DNA of 64,000 nt from assembly GCF_024679245.1 (NCBI RefSeq), contig NC_090175.1, positions 54,676,449 through 54,740,448 of the forward strand, written 5' to 3'. A program made the translations under genes and the position numbers. This document shows, piece after piece, positions 45,761-57,345 of the stretch (its first letter is position 1; each line of letters begins with the position of its first letter). Origin of the DNA: Pseudorasbora parva (lineage: Eukaryota > Chordata > Actinopteri > Cypriniformes > Gobionidae). Under the pieces are notes generated by a model. That model did not search any database and had not been told where the DNA came from. It saw nothing but the letters and a program-made list of their open reading frames with translations.

Positions 45761-46838
45761 CGGCCTTAAAGTTTTATGCTTATTCAACGTAACTGTACGC
45801 TCCTATAATAGACAACTTAGATATTTGTGTTCTCTCAAGGTAAATCCAGGAAACTTATTATAACAACATTTTAAGTTGTGACAGCTAATTGCAACAATAT
45901 TTTTTTTACAGTGTAGTGTCTTGACAAATAAAGCAAAGTAGATGCAAAGGTCGAAAAGTTTTGGTAGCACACAACTTCTCACAACGGTCTAATACACTGA
46001 AGGGAAATAAATGTGACTAGATATGTGTGTAAGTGTGTGTTCTAAGGTCTAAGTATGTGAAAGGTGTGAACATGAACGTTTGTACAATTTTTATTTTATT
46101 TATTTTTTTGGCAAGTGTAAATCTTATTACTCATGTTTGTTTATATATTGTAGCTTAACATCAGCCTGCCCAGGGACTACGGGTGAAAATTAGCTCTTGA
46201 GCTAAAACCCGGTACTATGCATCTCTCCCTTTGAGGTTAATTTTTATTGTATGCTGTCCCTGTTTCTTAAATAAATAAATTAAATTAAATCATGATTGCA
46301 ATGAGACTAAATCATATGCATTTGAAATTAAACAGGCATTGTAACACTGAGAAAAAAAGTAACAAGGGTTCACAAATTCAGTGAAATGTCCCTGTAGTGA
46401 TAAATGCGTTTTTGAAAGTACTAACATTCTATGCATATTCAATTAAAATATGGTCATGAAATGCAATAAATGAAATGTAAATGTGTTTAAAGCAGCGTGT
46501 TTCAGCACATCATTAGCTACTTTCACACAATGTTTTTATCAGACTCCCATTGAGGCCTTCTAGCCGGTTTGACACACAAATTCAGCCTCAACTTTGCTCA
46601 TTAATGCTGAAGATCTCTTTCTTGTGGAGGTGTCACACCACAGCACAGAACACACATAAACATTACAACTTTAATTAGGTGTAAGAGATTAAACCTTTGT
46701 TGGCTTACCAGCTTGAAAATGCCTTCACTTCCTGTTGGGGCTCTGATTAGCTCAATTTTCAAGGACTCCCAAGAGACTGCCTGTTTAGAAATGATCCGTA
46801 GAACTTTGTTTGTTGTGTTCACCCAATTTATTTGAAAT

Positions 46839-46840
<2 letters not shown>
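45761..46840. other. AT-rich noncoding stretch
   Basis: No gene, RNA or clear mobile element is recognised. Confidence 0.4.

Positions 46841-46927
<87 letters not shown>
46841..46927. repeat. (TG)n microsatellite
   Basis: A perfect TG run of about 43 units. Confidence 0.97.
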
Positions 46928-46928
<1 letters not shown>

Positions 46929-47104
46929 CTTTGATGGTCTGGTTGTCCCCTTTCACTAAAGATTCTTTTATTTATTAGTATTTAGCATGGATGCATTAAA
47001 TTCACTAAGTGACTACAGTCATTTATAATGTAAAAAAAGACATTATAAATTATATTTCAAATAAACTAACTTTTTAATTTTTTATTCATCAAAGAATCCA
47101 GAAA

Positions 47105-47385
47105 ACATCCAGAAAAGGTTTGGGGCTGGTAAAGTTTGTTACGTTTTTTTTTTTTTTTTTTTTTGTTCACCAAGGTTGCATTTATTTGATAAAAAATGTA
47201 ATTAAAATGTAATTTATTTCTTGAATTTTCAGCATCATTACTCCAGTCTTCAGGGTCACATGATCCTTCAGAAATCATTCTAATATGAGGATTTTGTGCT
47301 TAAGAAACATTTATGATTATTTTTAATGTCCAAAGCAGTTGTGCTTCTTCATATTTTCTGGATTTTTTTTATGTATATAAAGCAA
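47105..47385 (+). repeat. Family A repeat copy
   Basis: 'aaggtttggggctggtaaag', a T tract, 'tcaccaaggttgcatttatttgat', 'cagcatcattactccagtcttc' and 'gatccttcagaaatcattctaatatg' appear in the family order. The central 'acaatttaaaa' block is missing. Confidence 0.75.
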
Positions 47386-48974
47386 AAACAAAAGTTTAAT
47401 TTTTGTTTAAAAATAGAATTTGCAAGGTCTTTTTTTACATTATCAATGTATGTCATTTTGATCAATTTAATGCATCAAATCTTGCATTTTTGGAAAGGTA
47501 ATGTAAGTAACACTTAAAAAGTCTGAAAGTCATGTTCAATTTTCTACTTCATGTATTTTAATCAACTGTGAGTTTCAGCGCTTTGAAAGAATAGCTGTGG
47601 CCTTCCGTATATTATAAGTGTCGACTTTAGTTTCCAAATACTTTTGGAAGCCGCTATAGCCGCACCCTGTTACCTGTGGTCTGACCGGCTTCTGCATCAT
47701 CAATGAAGAAAGTCTCTCTGTATCTCACACGCGTGTGTTTTGATGTGGTTTCTAAAGGCCAAGCCTAGCTGAGAGACTGACTGGTGTGTAATGAAGTGCC
47801 TGACAACAGCGCCGGAGCTCTAGAGGAACCGCCGCACTGCTGTCAGTCCAAACGCTCTGGATGGAGTCCTTCTCGCTTCTGTTTCCACCGCATCTCTCCA
47901 TCGCTTTTCTGACCCATCGCTGTCAGACTTGAAAACGCTCACAGGTCTCTCTCTTCACTGAGAATGGATTTCTTTACAGACGTGCTCTACTGTCAGCCAC
48001 AGTCTTTAAGAGACAGTCTTATTTTTAACTGCAGTGTTGCTTTTGATAAAGCGGACAGGAATATAAAATAGATCGGGGAGAGTGGGGAATTTTTTATAAC
48101 TTGGCTAGGCATGGAGAAATAAGATGTTAAACTAAAAGTTCTAATTATCGCAGGGTGAACAGAAATTAGAAGAAATTAACCACCAATACTAAATTTCTGT
48201 TCTGATAACGATAGCTTATTTTGCAGAATGATATCTACTGATAATGATACCAATTGTTTGATTTTCTCATGAGTGATTCATAGGGTCATGGCCAATAATT
48301 AAAATAATTGCTTTTATCGGCCAGAACTGGTTAGCCGATTGGCCGATACCTCAGTGAATCAATATATATACAACATAAATGAGACATAAATATTAAAATT
48401 ATGCACAATATTAGGGCTGTGGGATATTGAAGACAAATGCAATATACAATACCTTAAATAATGTGATATTCAATATGCTGTAATAAGTGTGTAAAATCTG
48501 TTTAAATTATATTTTAAAAAAAAAATATATATATATAAAACATCTATCTTAAATATAGAAACATGCAGCTTGGCAAACTAGCAGATTGCCTGAAGTTTCA
48601 AAGCTCAACACTGCAGACGACTAATGCCGCATGGAAATGAAACAATAAGTGATTCACTGCAGGCCAACGTTAATAAAGGAGGAGCACGGGTCAGCCAAGG
48701 TGATACTTCCATAAATTCCCCATAAATGCAAGTTGGCAAGATTTTGCAGAGCGCCGCTATAAAATGTAGCTTGAACAAATCTGGATCTAAAAGCCAAGTA
48801 TCACACGGTTTAGATGTCAGAGCTGCCCTTTAAACCCTCGTGATTAATGATGTTCTGTGTTCAGAAATAAAAAACACAATCGCTTGGCGTTTGTAAACAA
48901 GTGCACCAAAATAATATTCTTTTGTCGTTTTACTTTTACCACATTATTTTAGCATTGCACAAAAAAAAAAAAAA
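47386..48974. other. Noncoding stretch
   Basis: 47560-48010 is balanced and may be single-copy. 48290-48365 has 'atcggccagaactgg' and 'gccgattggccgatacc', and 48410-48500 has 'attagggctgtgggatatt'; both are fragments of fish DNA-transposon termini. No exon. Confidence 0.35.
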
Positions 48975-49420
48975 AACCTAACATTTACTAACACCTTGCA
49001 CCAGCACAAACCCTTTTGACATTAAAAACTACTGTCAGCATTTACTAAAGACATGCAGTTATAAATTAGCACTGAAAAGGCGTGGACAGGGTAATTTTTT
49101 TGGCAGATCTCATTGCATATGCATATGTAGAAGTTTCTCTTTCAGGCGCAACATTTATGAGAGGATATAAATGAATTGTGCATGGTGATTTACTAAGGTT
49201 TGCACTTGTCGATTTACTAGCGTTTGTGTCATTATTTACTGCCCAAAAAACTGGTTAAGCTAACTGCTAGATTGCTTTGGTCCAAATGGAAATGATCTGG
49301 CTGTGTCTCTGTTCTTCCATTTGTGTGTGTCATCAGCAGATCACACGCATAACTTTACACTCCCATCGGCACATTTTCGGGATTTCGGGATCTCACACCA
49401 ATTTTCAATTTAGTAAAAAC
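48975..49420 (-). mobile_element. Family B DNA element, inverse copy
   Basis: The reverse complement aligns block by block with 22761-23004 plus 24082-24284, without the Tc1 insertion. Example: 'cctctcataaatgttgcgcctgaaag'-type blocks around 49145-49170. It shows what family B looked like before interruption. Confidence 0.75.
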
Positions 49421-49467
49421 TCACCACAAACTTGCCCGAGTGTAGCTATTCTGGCTGAACACCTCCT

Positions 49468-49558
49468 GGATGGATGGATGGATGGATGGATGGATGGATG
49501 GATGGATGGATGGATGGATGGATGGATGGATGGATGGATGGATGGATTTTAAAATAAT

Positions 49559-49640
<82 letters not shown>

Positions 49641-49672
49641 CAGATAGACAGATAGACAGACAGATAGACGGA
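49468..49672. repeat. Compound (TGGA)n-(GATA)n microsatellite
   Basis: About 20 TGGA units (49468-49547), a 9-bp spacer, then about 20 GATA units from 49557 that grade into GACA/GATA mixtures by 49672. Frames reading WMDG or LSIY across it are artefacts. Confidence 0.97.
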
Positions 49673-50320
49673 CTTCAGTAATAGTGATGCTGGTTTTGAT
49701 CTGTAGTTCTTCTGACATCAAATGCTTTAAAGAACATCACAGATAACAAAGTCAGACTGCAGGAAAACAAACAATAGGAAGAAAATAAGAAGATTTGGAG
49801 GAAAAAAACAACAACAACACTCCCAAATGATGCTGACAGTGACTACAATCGCTGCAAGCAACGCTGGAATAATGTGGTGTTGGTTTTCTTGCTGCTCTGG
49901 GGGAGACGGCAAGGCACGAAAGCAGAGCTATCAGCATCTCACGACTGACAGGGAAAACAAAGCGCTGGCTTCTCACCTCGCCCACGCGTCCAACCACCTT
50001 ATGTCCGAGCTACAACTTCCTGTACCAGTCAATTTACAGAGTATTAATGCGTTCATTACTTCCTGTACATCTGAACGCTCTCCAGGGCGCCGTTCGGCTC
50101 GCCTCTTTAATGCAGCTCACCTTCCAAGCACTATTAATCAAATTCAGACATTTTGTGGCAAAAATAAGCTGTCCAAATAATTAACTTATGTAAATGGTCT
50201 TTTTGTGAGCTTTGGTCATTTAATAAAAACATGTCTTTGGGCTTTATTAATATTGAATTATGAATTCCAGTGTGACGGTGCACCCTCTGAAGGGATAAAT
50301 ATTGCTGCCACCATCTAATC
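49673..50320. other. Noncoding stretch
   Basis: 49830-50110 has overlapping open frames on both strands but no recognisable protein, and is probably single-copy intronic DNA. Confidence 0.35.
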
Positions 50321-50565
50321 CAGAGCCGTGTGTACAGCACCTGATGCACTCGTGTTAGTATTCCTAATTAGCAGTAATTAAGTGCTTTCCACAGCCTCTC
50401 TCCTCGGGGGCAGCAGCTAGTTTGCGGAATATTTATGCTCGGATTATTTGGGAGACGTAAAGAAAAACCAATTACACATGCCACGGCTCACGGTTTATTA
50501 CTCTCAAATGTCAGATGCAGTCACTTGAAATCATTATTTTTCCTGAAAATGACAACGTCTGTGTA
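50320..50565. other. Candidate conserved noncoding element
   Basis: A repeat-free block with dense homeodomain-type cores ('cctaattagcagtaattaagtg' near 50363) and 'ccaattacaca'. Composition differs from neighbouring AT-rich DNA. Conservation is a guess from composition and motif density. Confidence 0.3.
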
Positions 50566-51824
50566 CATGGATTCAAAAAAATAAATAAACCAAAATGCAT
50601 ATTAGGTAACTTTACAGCTAGTCCATGAACTTTTGCCACACATTCCAATCAGAGGGGAAGAGAGAAACTCGTACTGACCTTGAAACCACATTATATTAAA
50701 GGACATGGATACTTTTATTCAGGAAGGATGCATGGAATTGATTGTTCCATTGAAAAGACTATATATGATTTCTGAAAAATAAAAAAATGAATGATGAATT
50801 TCCACTGAGGTAAATAGATAAAGACGCGCGAATAGCCAATTTTCACTGTAGTGTTGGCAGTTATAATAGTGAGAACAATATTTGACCTTTAGACGAGTGA
50901 TAATAATCACGTCTGCAACTCAGTGAACAACAGGAACTGTCTTTGATATAAATACATTAATCTATAAATAATTGTCTGTCTCTGCGAACATCACTGGAGG
51001 CTCTGGAGGAGGATTTCCCAGAAGTCCTCACATCAAGCAACTGCCAGACTAGAAATCAGAGTTTTCTGCCATATTCAGCCCCCGAGTTAATAGTACATTC
51101 TCCATTGCCACTGATGAGAGGAAAAATATCAAATGAAAGCATGTTTGGACTGGAATATGTTTCTATAATGAAGTATGGAGGGACAGTTTATCATGTACTC
51201 ACCCTTACATAGTTTCCAATACATGTAAGGTTTTCTTTCTTAGAGAATGACTCAAACAAACCCATCCACTCTATCAGCGAAGAGTTTTTTGGACTACGCA
51301 CCTCATATGGATAGTTTTTAAGGCACAGTCAATGGCCATTTCTAAGAAAAATAAAATGAGATGTTATTTCACAGGAATCTCCTCGGCAGACTTTATAATA
51401 AGTTCCCATTTCTTTGTATTAATATATTTAACCTTAAGTTGTTCACCTTTGTTAATGTTATATAAAATGTTCATATTGATGTTTGCTCACATAACAGATA
51501 CAACTTTTAACCTATTAATAAATGTTGATAATAACATTCATTTAAGATTGATACAATTAATGTACTTTGTTAGTTCATGTTAACTAATGAAATTAACTAA
51601 CCTTGACAAATGAAAACTTATTGTACTGCTATTTTAGTGTCATTGACATATTTTTATAATTAATTTAATATTATGCTTTTAATATTTTGAATGTTTTAAT
51701 GTTGTATTATCTGTTCTTCTGTATTTTTGAGTCAATTTGCAAATTATCTTTTTAAATATGTTAATACAGTTTTTATTCATTTTATTTTAATGTTGGTTTA
51801 TAAAAAAGTTTAAAAGTTTTTATT

Positions 51825-51825
<1 letters not shown>
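50566..51825. other. AT-rich noncoding stretch
   Basis: No gene or clear repeat is recognised. 51410-51600 has a MITE-like 'taacctt...aaggtta'-poor AT-rich texture but no ends could be set. Confidence 0.35.

Positions 51826-51884
<59 letters not shown>
51826..51884. repeat. (CA)n microsatellite
   Basis: A perfect CA run of about 29 units. Confidence 0.97.
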
Positions 51885-51888
<4 letters not shown>

Positions 51889-53985
51889 TCATCATATATC
51901 GTATATACTGTCTCAGAAAAGGCACAATTGCTTTATTTCTCTTTCCATTTCAACAAAACTTCTGTCATTTATCATTGTTTAATCGTTTGAATACATGACC
52001 ACATAAATATTCCTCTGATGTATTCAACGCTTTGCTTCCTCACCTGGTACTGATGACAGTGGCAGCATAATTCATTCTTGTCACATAAATTAGCATTTTT
52101 CCCCTCCATGTTCTCTCTCTGTACCTCTGTTCACCTCCTAACTGGCACGACGTTGGCGAACCGTGCTCTGTTTGAGCAGGGTCTGAGTTTGGTAATGAAT
52201 GCAAATGGATGTCGTTCAATCCGCCGGCGCTGGACAAACAGTCGAGCACATACACGACACTGATCAAAGCCTTTTGCACCGGCTCCTGACATTTAGAGCC
52301 GAGATTTTCATTAAGCAGAGTGATTAGACGACAGACGTGAAGAGTGAAGCAGAGAGACAGGAACAGACAGATGGGATCAACAGCGCTGCCCTAGACACAG
52401 GTGGATGTGATATTAAACACGGAGCCGCATCGAAGATCTTGCTGAACATGCGAGAAGCGCTGCTGAAATGCTATGATATGACAGAGGAACCATCCTCCAG
52501 CAAAATAAGTCCATTTAGTATCTGTCAAACTGTCCTGGGCTCTAATAAAGCAGCAGCAGTGCTAGGGGAAAAATCTCACATCTCTCAGCATGAGTAATTC
52601 TATAGTCCACTAACAGTGTAAGTTACTTTTTTATGGTAATATAATGACAACATGGATTGTTAAATGTTAAATGCTTCGGGTCCTATCATACACTTGGCAC
52701 AATGTGACATCAGGCACAACGTGTTTTCTGCTAGTCTCAGACCGACGCAGTTCTCATTTTCATGACTTAGCTCCACGTTGTTTAATATCAAATGTACCCG
52801 TGTCCATCTGTTTTTGCCTATAGTCTGAAAACCAGTTGTGTTCAGGCACATTGTTGGCGTGTTGCTATTTTAGGAACTGAAAATGACTGCACTATTGACC
52901 AACAAAAACCTGCTCAAAAGTCAAAAGTGTAGTATTTTTTGTGTTATTTAAAGGGTGTGTAAGTAATATGAGCCTATAGGCGGGTGCACAACACACATAC
53001 ACCAATTATTACACACACAGGGACGTGCAGCAGCACACATACATGTTTAACTATTAAAAATAAAAGCATTACGATGTAAAATTGTATTATTGTGTAGATA
53101 AATATAACAATGCCTACATGTCATAGTGGATGGTCATTGCATGTATCAGAATGACCTATTGTACTTTGCAGTAATGATGAATGAAATTGGCTAATTATTT
53201 AAACAATCATGGAAATACACACATGTATTTAAACTGACTCCTCAGGTTGAGGGTTTCTGTATATTCCACCATAGTGAATTCTCCATGGTTTAAGCACAAT
53301 TAGCTTTTTAAAGGGAATGGGAGATGAAAATCTGATTTGTTGCAAGTTATGCCAAGGCACAACCCTTTCAGACCATTTTTCTCGTTTTTAAACTGGCAAA
53401 AGTGGATCAGGACACATGGAGTGCACCTACGCAAAACTGATCAAATTATACGACAATTCACCGTGACGTCACAACAGTAATAAAAGTTCTTCCGGGTGGC
53501 AAAAGCTGACGCGTTCTTATGGCAACGCTAGTAAATTGCTTAGGTTTCAGACATAGTTAACATGATTATTGAGGGACTGATTAATTAATTCAGGAGACAG
53601 CAATACATGAAATGCCTAACCTTGCTCCAGTAGATGTAGCGCTAGTCTACTACCATCATTTTTAAATGAGCCTCAGCCTACATTAAGTAGTTATTTTAGT
53701 GACTGTTGCTCTTTGACTTACAATACGTTAGGCTATCGTAGATGGTCTATTTCCGTGTTATCTAACAAAAAAAAAAAGTATGATGGTTTTCTTTTGCTCC
53801 GTCGGGGTCAGATCAGATGGCACAGACGTGAGCTTCTGACGGTCAAAAGGATAGCGTGCTGTAGACTAGCGCTACCCCGCTAACGTTAGGCATTCACTCA
53901 AACTAAACTCACGGTGATGATGAAGCCAGTGTGGTCACGCATCAATCATCCATCAGCCTACAACTATGTTTTGCTTTTCCTATTT
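51885..53985. other. Noncoding stretch
   Basis: 52030-52600 is balanced and repeat-free, including 'aatgcaaatgg' (octamer-like, about 52198), and could be regulatory. 53450-53900 looks like the left remainder of a mobile element ('gtgacgtcacaac', 'gctagtctac' repeated near 53641 and 53860). No exon is recognised. Confidence 0.35.
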
Positions 53986-55686
53986 CTTCCATTTAAAGCC
54001 CTGCATTTATGTATTTTTTACGCCCCAAGGGCTGGGCTTCGGGCCAATTTTCACGTCATGCCTAAAACGCGGGCTGGGCTTCGGACCTTTTTTTAGGCTT
54101 CTCCTTCATTTTATATTTATTTTATCAATTAAAAGGAACAATGAGTTCTGCGCTGGTGGAAACAACACGAGACCATAATAGCTAACGCGACTGTCAAGAT
54201 GGCTCGCACAGTGTTCAGAGCATATGTTCAGAGTCCGCGCCAGCAGCAGCAGCGCGCGTTTCTTCAGCGCAGCTGCTAGAGTTAAGGCCGGAGACACACT
54301 GCAAGCGTGGTGTGAGCGTGGCGTTTCTGTTGCGTGTCATCCGTGCGGCGTCTGCTGCTATTAATGTACAGGGAAGCCCTATACTTCATGTTAAATATAA
54401 ATATATTGCCTATTGATACAGCAAAGACAACGTCGGCAGTAGCCGGCCCATACCATATCCATATTGACGGCAAAAGGCTACAGAATATTTTGTTCTGTAT
54501 TGAATGGTTTAATATTTCAAAATCGATAATTATGTTGTTTTTTATTATTACAATTAGGCCTATCTGCATTTATGTTAACCTACAGACTTTCAAACAGGAA
54601 AATTTCATTATGTGTCACAATGTATTATGGGCTATATATGTTGTAGTCAGATAGATATGATGGTGCTGCAACACGCATCGCCGCAAATGACTAATGCAAG
54701 CCAACGCAAATGGCCGTAAATGAAACTTAAAATAAGTCTTAGATGCTCAAAAACACAATCATCTTCAATAAAAATGAATGAGACTAAATGATCTTACCAG
54801 TGCGCTTAGGTCGCGCTCTCTTATGTGGTATTTGAATCTGAAATAAGCTGCTGAATAAAATGCATCTTGAATCTTTTGCTTCCGTTGCTGTAAACTCCGT
54901 TAAATGAGCATATACCCCGGGAATTGAAGATGGGATTTATATTCATTTTGCGTAGGTGTAAGGTAGGCTATAAGACAACCTGCATGTGCTTTTTTTATTT
55001 TATTTGTTTAGCTCCGTTTGCGAGAGCCGCGAGCAGAATCAGCCTGCCTCAGCTCGTCAAAAATGCCTTTTAGGCTACTGGTGGTAATAGTTGGCGAAAT
55101 TAACTAACATTGTGATGCTTGAAGTGTTTTATGGATTTTATTATAGGCAAGACAAGTCAAGAGTTGATTTGAGAGACTAAATCGATTAAATATGCGGTTA
55201 ACTCACTGTCGGCCGCTGGCCGCTTTTGGTCGTCACTTAAAAAAATTAAAACTTTAATTTAACAAACAAAAAAATGCTCTAAACATTTTTCTAAATTAAC
55301 TTAATAAAGAAACTAAACGAAATAGAACTACTTTGACATTAAAAACAAAACAGAACTATTTTAATGACTGCAACAATGTAAAAAAAAAAAAAAACGGGCT
55401 CCAGTCGGACTCGGGCCGAGAATTTTGATAAGCTGTCAGACACGGGCCGGGCTAGGGCCTCAGCGTCTCGGGCCTGGGCCGGGCTAGGGCCTCAGCGTCT
55501 CGGGCCTGGGCTGGGCTAGGGCCTCAGCGTCTCGGGCCTGGGCTGGGCTAGGGCCTCAGCGTCTCGGGCCTGGGCTGGGCTAGGGCCTCAGCGTCTCGGG
55601 CCTGGGCCGGGCTAGGGCCTCAGCGTCTCGGGCCTGGGCCGGGCTAGGGCCTAGATTTGAGGCCCGTGCAGGGCTCTACTTCCATT
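53986..55686. mobile_element. hAT-type nonautonomous transposon with 8-bp TSD and internal minisatellite
   Basis: The element proper is 53994-55678. Termini TAAAGCCCTGCA and TGCAGGGCTCTA are inverted repeats. It is flanked by perfect 8-bp duplications cttccatt (53986-53993 and 55679-55686). No transposase is seen. Subterminal GC-rich 'gggctgggcttcggg' at the left is echoed by the 32-bp array at the right. An inner segment from about 54283 ('aaggccggagacacactgc') may be a further inserted MITE. Confidence 0.87.
55436..55655. repeat. 32-bp GC-rich minisatellite, about 7 copies
   Basis: 'gctagggcct' recurs at 55451, 55483, 55515, 55547, 55579, 55611 and 55643, an exact 32-bp spacing. Units alternate 'gggccgggc' and 'gggctgggc'. 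It lies just inside the right end of the hAT-type element. Confidence 0.97.
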
Positions 55687-56130
55687 GACATTCGATAAGT
55701 ACATGACACTGGAAGTTCGGTCTCTCTTTCTACCTTTTACTTCAGGCAGTGACTGGCAATAAGTTCGATCTTTAAAAGAGATATAAAGTTTACTAATATT
55801 AGTCTCGAATTTACCCAGCCGAAGATAATTATGCTCTGCTATGATTTTGTCGATGGACCGTTTTGAGAAGACTTCTCTGTAGCGCCACTTTTGACGACGT
55901 CCACTCGCTTTAGCCTCCATTTTATGGATATATTTACTTTTTTCTGAAGGAAATCGATACAGTCCTACACCTTTTGCTGTATATCTGACGGCGTAACCCC
56001 AAACACAACACGTTTTCGTCATAGTTTCAACTTTAATCAACAACAATGTTCTGAACAATGGAAGTGTTTACAGTAGCCGGCTGATCTCTTCAGTTTGTCA
56101 GTAGAAGCCGCTCGCGTTCTGACACCCGGA
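55679..56130 (-). pseudogene. THAP-like gene or transposase remnant interrupted by hAT insertion
   Basis: From the minus-strand ATG at 56022 the frame reads MTKTCCVWGYAVRYTAKGVG then LYRFPSE. This has the Cys-rich head and the LYRFP block of THAP domains, with the second zinc Cys apparently changed to Tyr. The Cys-x2-His half is not seen. The frame runs into the hAT right end at 55678. A GC-richer 5' flank (56060-56150) could be its promoter. It might be the first exon of a dead THAP transposon or of a host THAP gene copy. Confidence 0.4.
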
Positions 56131-56935
56131 AGTATCTTGGTGCCGATTGTTTACAAACATTCTGAAATGCCGTATTTATTACTTTTATTTTTTTATTATT
56201 ATTATTATTATTAAATTATTATTTATTTAGAAAAATTACCAATCACAAGTCAGTATGCAAATAAATGCATCGAAGAACACCAATTACACAACATTATTGC
56301 TGATGACACTGAATTCTGAACATTCCAACAAATGGAAACTTTATTTAGATAGTTTTAAATTCTTCAATGCCTAAGGTTTGACGTATGCGGTATTCAGAGG
56401 TCCTGGCTGAATCACTGCAGAAGTTTAGTTTTAGAGATTCAGATCAAATTCTGACCAGAATGTTTGGAGATCGGTAGAAATGAAGAAGCAGACACAGACC
56501 ATACAATACTGTCCAAGGCCAGTTGAAAACCTTTTGATATGAAATATATATTGATGAAGTTCCTGCAATGCTATGTAATGCTTCCCAGATGACCTCAGTG
56601 TTGTCAGGCAGCGATTTACCCGTTGAGTGCTCACCACACAAACAGCAGTCCGTTGAGATCTCAAATGAGCTCATGAGAGAAGCAACAATCAGACGTGTGT
56701 GATTAATCAGCCGGATGATTTATCTGAGGACAAAAGCCTTACTTTACTAGTGCGTGTGTGTGTGCGTGCGTGCATGTGGGCATGTTTTTGTGACATATGA
56801 GGACACAAATGTGTATAATGACATGTGTATGACACAGGTATTGAAAGGAGAGGGTGAAATATGAGGACATTGGCCATGCCCCCACTATTCAAAATGCTTA
56901 TAAATCATACAGGATGATTTTTTTGAGAAAGTAAA
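56131..56935. other. Noncoding stretch
   Basis: A short (ATT)n run lies near 56187-56225. No exon is recognised; the overlapping minus-strand frames at 56431-56674 match nothing. Confidence 0.35.
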
Positions 56936-57345
56936 AATGCAGAATGTTTCCTGTGATGGGTAGGTTTAGGGGCAGTGTGTGTGTGTGTGTGTGTGTGTGT
57001 GATGGGTAGGGGTAGGGGCAGTGTAAGGGGATAGAAAATACGGTTTGTACAGTATAAAAACCATTACGCCTATGGAATGTCCCCGTATGTCACAAAAACA
57101 AACGTGTGTGTGTGTGCATGTGTGTGTGTGTGCATGTGTGTGTGTGTGCGTGTGGTCATGATAAACCTTACATTATGCAGACAAAATGTTCCCACCAACA
57201 TGGCAATCTCTGAAATCTTTGTCATTGTGGGGATATGTTTTGGTCCCCGTTAGGAAACTATAATATAAATCATACTAAGTCATACTATGTGATGGGTAGG
57301 GTTAGTGTAAGGGGATAACATATACAGTTTGTACAGTCCTAAAAA
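56936..57345. repeat. Dispersed repeat associated with TG microsatellites, two partial copies
   Basis: 'gatgggtagg(g/t)(g/t)tagg' followed by 'gtgtaaggggata' and 'acagtttgtacagt'-type blocks occurs at about 57001-57080 and again at 57291-57345, with a truncated start at 56957. (TG) runs lie at 56976-57001 and 57104-57152. Confidence 0.7.

Noticed and set aside
49446..49721. Apparent repeat protein of Tyr-Leu-Ser-Ile and His-Pro-Ser-Ile units
   Set aside because: Translation of GATA and GGAT arrays, not a gene.
52337..52597. 86-codon plus-strand open frame in a balanced block
   Set aside because: No recognisable domain, no clear splice sites and no start context. Chance openness or conserved noncoding DNA is more likely.
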